Shown here piece after piece: positions 36,927 through 40,794 of a stretch of DNA of 40,794 nt. Below the pieces are notes generated by a model, which saw only the letters and a list, made by a program, of their open reading frames with translations, did no database searches and was not told the origin of the DNA. Origin of the DNA: Nitrospirota bacterium. Its GTDB lineage: Bacteria > Nitrospirota > Nitrospiria > Nitrospirales > Nitrospiraceae. Both the position numbers and the translations under genes were made by a program. Position 1 is the stretch's first letter. Each line of letters starts with the position of its first letter. Where the stretch lies: the NCBI GenBank assembly GCA_013388555.1, contig JACAFD010000088.1:1-40794 (forward strand). Reading direction: 5' to 3'.

Positions 36927-37340
36927 CGCGCGCGCCCCTTCGCGAAGGCGCTCATACGCCTGCTCAAGATCCGAAACGTACTTCGCAACGTTGGCCTCCA
37001 GTACAGCCAGCTCCGACTTCTCTTCTTCGGTCGCGTCTCTGGAGCGAAAGCCCGATATGTGGGTGGCATCCGCCACCCGCAGCCGAGAGTTGATGCGATC
37101 GATCCGAGAGCGGTGATGGTCAACGAGCGTTGTGATGGCTGAGAGTTGGGCGGTAGCCTCTTGTGCTGAAGCTGTCCGCTCGGCCTCGCTTCGGGCCAGC
37201 TTCATTTCTTCACGCGTGGCTTGCAGCTCAAGGCGTTGCAACTCGAGCTCACGACGCTGCAACAGAATTGCGTAAATGAGGCCGGCGAAGGCAAGGCCGA
37301 AACGGAGTTGCAAGCCAAAGGACCACGACTGTAGCCACAA
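36921..37340 (-). CDS. hypothetical membrane-anchored coiled-coil protein (putative cassette gene; 5' end uncertain)
   Basis: Hydrophobic N-terminus then LQRRELELQRLELQATREEMKLARSEAERTASAQEATAQL; TAA stop embedded in the attC site. Confidence 0.55.
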   Translation of the reverse strand: MWLQSWSFGLQLRFGLAFAGLIYAILLQRRELELQRLELQATREEMKLARSEAERTASAQEATAQLSAITTLVDHHRSRIDRINSRLRVADATHISGFRSRDATEEEKSELAVLEANVAKYVSDLEQAYERLREGARAA

Positions 37341-37429
37341 GAAGCAGGGCTACGAAAATGGACGGATTGCGCGGTAGTTTTCTTTTCCCACCAGGGAAGC
37401 CAAATGCTGGTCCATGAATTCTTCTCGCG

Positions 37430-37529
37430 GCTTAACGGCCCCGCGGCTCACCGGCAGGTGCGGGAACAATCGGAGGTTGTGCAGCCGCAGGTTCGGGGGA
37501 CGCGAAGCGTCGCCCGAACCAGTGTTTAG
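37430..37529 (-). other. degenerate attC-like site
   Basis: GTTAAGC and GCCTAAAC on the minus strand about 90 nt apart, enclosing a hairpin GGTTCGGG-g-GACGC-GAA-GCGTC-g-CCCGAACC (37490-37520). Confidence 0.3.
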
Positions 37530-37655
37530 GCCGATCCGCACAAGAGCCGGATCTGCCAACTCTATCCGTATAACACGCCATTGGTTCCCCTGAAAAATAC
37601 GCGACAAACTCTACCATTTCAGTCAGTGGCAATTTTTCTGGTAGTTGGCCCAGGA

Positions 37656-37843
37656 GGATGCTCAAAAAGGCCGTCCAGCGAGGCCGCAGGCGAATCGAAA
37701 CCGGAAGCGTACCCTCAGGGGCGCACGGTGCGACGAATAAGGAGCACCACGTTTGTGCGCGCCGCCGAGTCGGTGAGGCGGCCGGGTCCCCGTTGAGGAT
37801 TTTGATGAGTCGAGAACGAAGCTGGCGGGCTTTTTCAGCATCC
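37656..37843 (+). repeat. interspersed palindromic element, copy 3
   Basis: GGATGCTCAAAAAGGCCGTCCAGCGAGGCCGCAG ... GAGAACGAAGCTGGCGGGCTTTTTCAGCATCC; ends just before the cysNC stop codon. Confidence 0.8.
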
Positions 37844-37845
37844 GA

Positions 37846-39690
37846 CTAGATTGAATACTGAAATGTCGGTTTAGCCCCAATCGCCTGAGCCAACACTCCA
37901 CGGCGCTTGAGTTCCTCAATAATTCGACGAGTGGCCGCATCAAAGTCTGCCGGGCCAGACAATACGATATCCGTATTGGGCGGGGCTTCTTCGGGCGTCT
38001 TACTCATATGGACGGCGATCACAGGGACCGGGTGGACGAGCGTGCGGATGACCTGTGCCGCTTCGACGTAGGCCATGCCAAAAGGATTGGTCGTTGAGAC
38101 AACGATCAGCCCTGTATCGACCAGCAGCCTTGCCACCTCACCATAGCGGCGAGCCATTTCGGCTGCCTGCCCTCGCTCTCCTTCTGAAAGGTCTGCATCG
38201 AGTCCCCGTCGGAGATTCTCTCCATCGAGCAGATAGGCATGCCGGCCATCAGCCACAAGCCTGGCCTCGATGGTCCTAGCCAGGAAAGACTTCCCCGTAT
38301 GCCGCCCTCCTGTCACCAGCACAATAGCGGCTCGGTGGCCATATTGCTGCGCTCGATCCTCGACGCCGACCTCGCCCTTCACCCAGGCAAAATCGCGCTG
38401 CCGAGCTTCTTCGCGGAGAAATTCCTGATCGTCATGGACCAGCTCTGTCACGATGCCGCCACCGGCAATGTCGTATTCATCCACAAGGACGAACCGGCCA
38501 GTCGATTCAAACGAGGCTGAGAGATCGAACGCCACCGGCATTTTCGCCCGAATGGTCAATTCAGCAACTTGATTCTTATTCACCACATTGCTGCCTTGCT
38601 GCTGAGCCAGATCCATTGTGTCGATGATCCGGTGGATGGTCGCCACTTCACAATCCACTTCCTTCGTGGCCACTCTGAGCTGATAGCGCCGCCCCCGCTC
38701 CAACGGCTTCCGGCCCAGCCAGAACACATTCGCGCGCAAGGCCGTCGACACCAGCGGCAGTTCACCTTGATGCGAGGCGATCTCCCCTCGCTCCACAAAG
38801 ATCTGCTCATCGAGCGTCACACCGACTGATTGGCCAGCCTGGCCTTCTGTGGGCGGAGGATCGACGTTGAACGCTTCAATGGACTTGACCGTCGCTCGTT
38901 TGTTCGACGGTGAAAAGACGAGGGAATCACCGACCTTCACACGCCCGGCTGTGACCCGCCCTGTAATAATGCGGCGAGCGTCGAATTTATACACATCTTG
39001 AATAGGCAATCGCAGCGGCTGTTCTGAACGTCCTGGCTCCTTCTGAAACGCACTGAGCACGTCCAGCACGGTGGGGCCGCTATACCATGGCATCTGCTCG
39101 CTCCGGTTGGCGATATTATCTCCGAGCTTGGCGCTGACCGGAATGATCTGTTGTGGAACCGCCTTAAACTGCCCGAGGAACTCCCGATATTCCTTTTCAA
39201 TCCCGTCGAACACGTCCTGCCGATAGCCGACCAGATCCATCTTGTTCACCACGACGGCAAACTGGCGGACGCCCAGAAGCGATAAGAGATACCCGTGCTT
39301 CTTGGATTGTTCCTTCACTCCCTCCAACGCATCGATCAGCAACAACGCCCCTTCGGCTCTGGCTGCCCCGGAGATCATGTTCTTAAGAAACTCCTTGTGT
39401 CCCGGCGCATCGATGATGATGTAGTGCCGGCCCTTCCAGCCAAAGAACGTCCGCGCCGTATCGATGGTAATGCCCTGCTCCTGCTCCTCAAGAAAGGCAT
39501 CGAACAGGAACGCATATTCGAATTCCTTCCCCTGCTGCCGACAGATGGCTTGGACCTTTTCAAGTTTGCCATCCGGCAACGATCCCGTATCGGCATAGAG
39601 ACGCCCCAGCAATGTGGACTTTCCATGGTCCACATGCCCGACGATGACGATGTTTAAATTGTCAGATGGTTTTGAGATTGTTTCTGCCAT
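37846..39690 (-). CDS. cysNC: bifunctional sulfate adenylyltransferase subunit 1 / adenylylsulfate kinase
   Basis: GTPase motifs [37 protein letters not shown]-terminal APS kinase [20 protein letters not shown]...[11 protein letters not shown]. Confidence 0.95.
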   Translation of the reverse strand: MAETISKPSDNLNIVIVGHVDHGKSTLLGRLYADTGSLPDGKLEKVQAICRQQGKEFEYAFLFDAFLEEQEQGITIDTARTFFGWKGRHYIIIDAPGHKEFLKNMISGAARAEGALLLIDALEGVKEQSKKHGYLLSLLGVRQFAVVVNKMDLVGYRQDVFDGIEKEYREFLGQFKAVPQQIIPVSAKLGDNIANRSEQMPWYSGPTVLDVLSAFQKEPGRSEQPLRLPIQDVYKFDARRIITGRVTAGRVKVGDSLVFSPSNKRATVKSIEAFNVDPPPTEGQAGQSVGVTLDEQIFVERGEIASHQGELPLVSTALRANVFWLGRKPLERGRRYQLRVATKEVDCEVATIHRIIDTMDLAQQQGSNVVNKNQVAELTIRAKMPVAFDLSASFESTGRFVLVDEYDIAGGGIVTELVHDDQEFLREEARQRDFAWVKGEVGVEDRAQQYGHRAAIVLVTGGRHTGKSFLARTIEARLVADGRHAYLLDGENLRRGLDADLSEGERGQAAEMARRYGEVARLLVDTGLIVVSTTNPFGMAYVEAAQVIRTLVHPVPVIAVHMSKTPEEAPPNTDIVLSGPADFDAATRRIIEELKRRGVLAQAIGAKPTFQYSI

Positions 39691-39700
39691 GCTTAAACTC

Positions 39701-39825
39701 CAGAATGTTCAAACAGGCAGCCCCGCAAGGCCGCAGGAAGCGGGACAACTGAGGCGTACCCTTGCGGTACGTCGCAGGGAGGCACGCGACCGAGAACGAA
39801 GCTGGATGCCTGGTTCAACATTCTG
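39701..39825 (+). repeat. interspersed palindromic element, copy 4 (diverged), inside the cys operon
   Basis: Ends CAGAATGTTCAAACAGGC / GCCTGGTTCAACATTCTG; core GCAAGGCCGCAG, GGCGTACCCTTGCGGTACG, GAGAACGAAGCTGG; ends 4 nt before the cysD stop. Confidence 0.75.
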
Positions 39826-39828
39826 CCA

Positions 39829-40626
39829 CTACATGTACCCGTCTTTTCGCAGCAGCTCCATCCCACGCCCTTCATCCTGCGCGCGGCCTGATCGCTCGGC
39901 CACTGTGGTATGCCGTAATTCGTCGATGATGTCGTCCACGGATTTTGCCGTCGATTTGATCGGCGTCGTGCAAGGCGCGCAGCCGAGGCTGCGATAGCGA
40001 GTCCCATCCCCCTTGTCGAGATAGAGATCCATGAAGGGAATGCTCTCGAGCTTGATATATTCCCAAATATTAATTTCCGTCCAATCCAGCAGCGGGTGAA
40101 TTCGAATGTGTGTTCCTGGAGGAAATGTCGTTTTGAATTGATCCCAAAGCTCCGGAGGCTGATCGCGGAAATCCCAATCACCATGTTTGTCACGGGGCGA
40201 AAAGTAGCGCTCCTTGGCTCTCGTCCCTTCCTCATCTGCCCGCACACCGAGAATGATGCCTGTATAACCCTTTTGCTCGATCAATTGCTTGAGTCCATTC
40301 GTTTTCAGGGCCGTGCAGCAATTGACGCGGCCCAACGTATGATTCATTCCAGCCGCAAGCGCTTCCTTGTTTTGCCCCACGACCAACTTGAGGCCCCATT
40401 CACGAGCCACGCGATCGCGATATTCGATCATTGAGGGAATTTTGTAGCTCGTGTCGACGTGGAGGAGGGGGAAAGGAACATGGCCGAAAAAGGCCTTTCT
40501 AGCCAACCACAGTAGCACGGTCGAATCCTTCCCCATCGACCACAGCATGGCCAGGTTGTCAAAATGCTTATAGGCTTCCCGGAGGATGTAGACGCTCTGG
40601 TCTTCTAATTGACGAAGGTGATGCAC
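39829..40626 (-). CDS. cysD: sulfate adenylyltransferase subunit 2
   Basis: [69 protein letters not shown]. Confidence 0.96.
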   Translation of the reverse strand: MHHLRQLEDQSVYILREAYKHFDNLAMLWSMGKDSTVLLWLARKAFFGHVPFPLLHVDTSYKIPSMIEYRDRVAREWGLKLVVGQNKEALAAGMNHTLGRVNCCTALKTNGLKQLIEQKGYTGIILGVRADEEGTRAKERYFSPRDKHGDWDFRDQPPELWDQFKTTFPPGTHIRIHPLLDWTEINIWEYIKLESIPFMDLYLDKGDGTRYRSLGCAPCTTPIKSTAKSVDDIIDELRHTTVAERSGRAQDEGRGMELLRKDGYM

Positions 40627-40647
40627 GGACTCGATCCTCTCCTAACA

Positions 40648-40794
40648 GGATGCTGAAAAAGGGGGGATGGGGTAGCTGGGACGATCCCCTTGCTCGCGCA
40701 ACGCGCGGTCAAGGACTCCCCTCGTTGGACGCGCGCAGTTGGGATCATCCCATCCACCCCTTATAAAGTGACCGCTCACTGCGGCCTTGCTGGA
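40648..40794 (-). repeat. interspersed palindromic element, copy 5, truncated by the window end
   Basis: Begins CAGGATGCTGAAAAAG; the visible end CACTGCGGCCTTGCTG matches the conserved inner end of copy 2; large internal inverted repeat GGGGATGGGG.../...CCCATCCACCCC. Confidence 0.65.

Overview
This 40.8 kb window looks like a mostly ordinary bacterial core-genome segment. Gene content suggests a Nitrospira-like organism, but that is inference only. Confident genes include purU, rimO, an APC permease, a C26 amidotransferase, an M24 peptidase, tatA, a HEAT lipoprotein, two PilZ genes, clpX-clpP-tig, an OmpA lipoprotein, mscL, a DUF481 gene, an AsmA gene, ffs (SRP RNA), dnaX-ybaB-recR, a DksA-like gene, trmFO-xerC, argB, an M28 peptidase, a gamma carbonic anhydrase, a PCP_red-domain gene, mrp, an smbP-like gene, vapBC, and cysD-cysNC. 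There are three tRNAs: Leu-TAG, Ser-GGA and Val-CAC. The most unusual parts are intergenic. (i) An integron-like attC site at 36866-36926 separates two same-strand small ORFs. It has degenerate attC-like neighbours and no integrase in the window, so it resembles a decayed CALIN-type cassette remnant. One cassette ORF is interrupted at an 8-nt homopolymer. (ii) A family of five interspersed palindromic elements has CAGGATGCTCAAAAAG-type termini, and several abut stop codons. One sits inside the cysD-cysNC operon. (iii) A ~215 bp MITE-like element has 19-bp perfect terminal inverted repeats. (iv) 9-nt-periodic TCTGGTYTA sequence follows recR, with similar words after two other genes. (v) The 3' end of tRNA-Ser is duplicated in direct and inverted orientation. 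(vi) Some proteins have internal duplications, notably a TatA with a second amphipathic-helix motif and a PCP_red protein with two domain copies. No CRISPR array or rRNA was seen.
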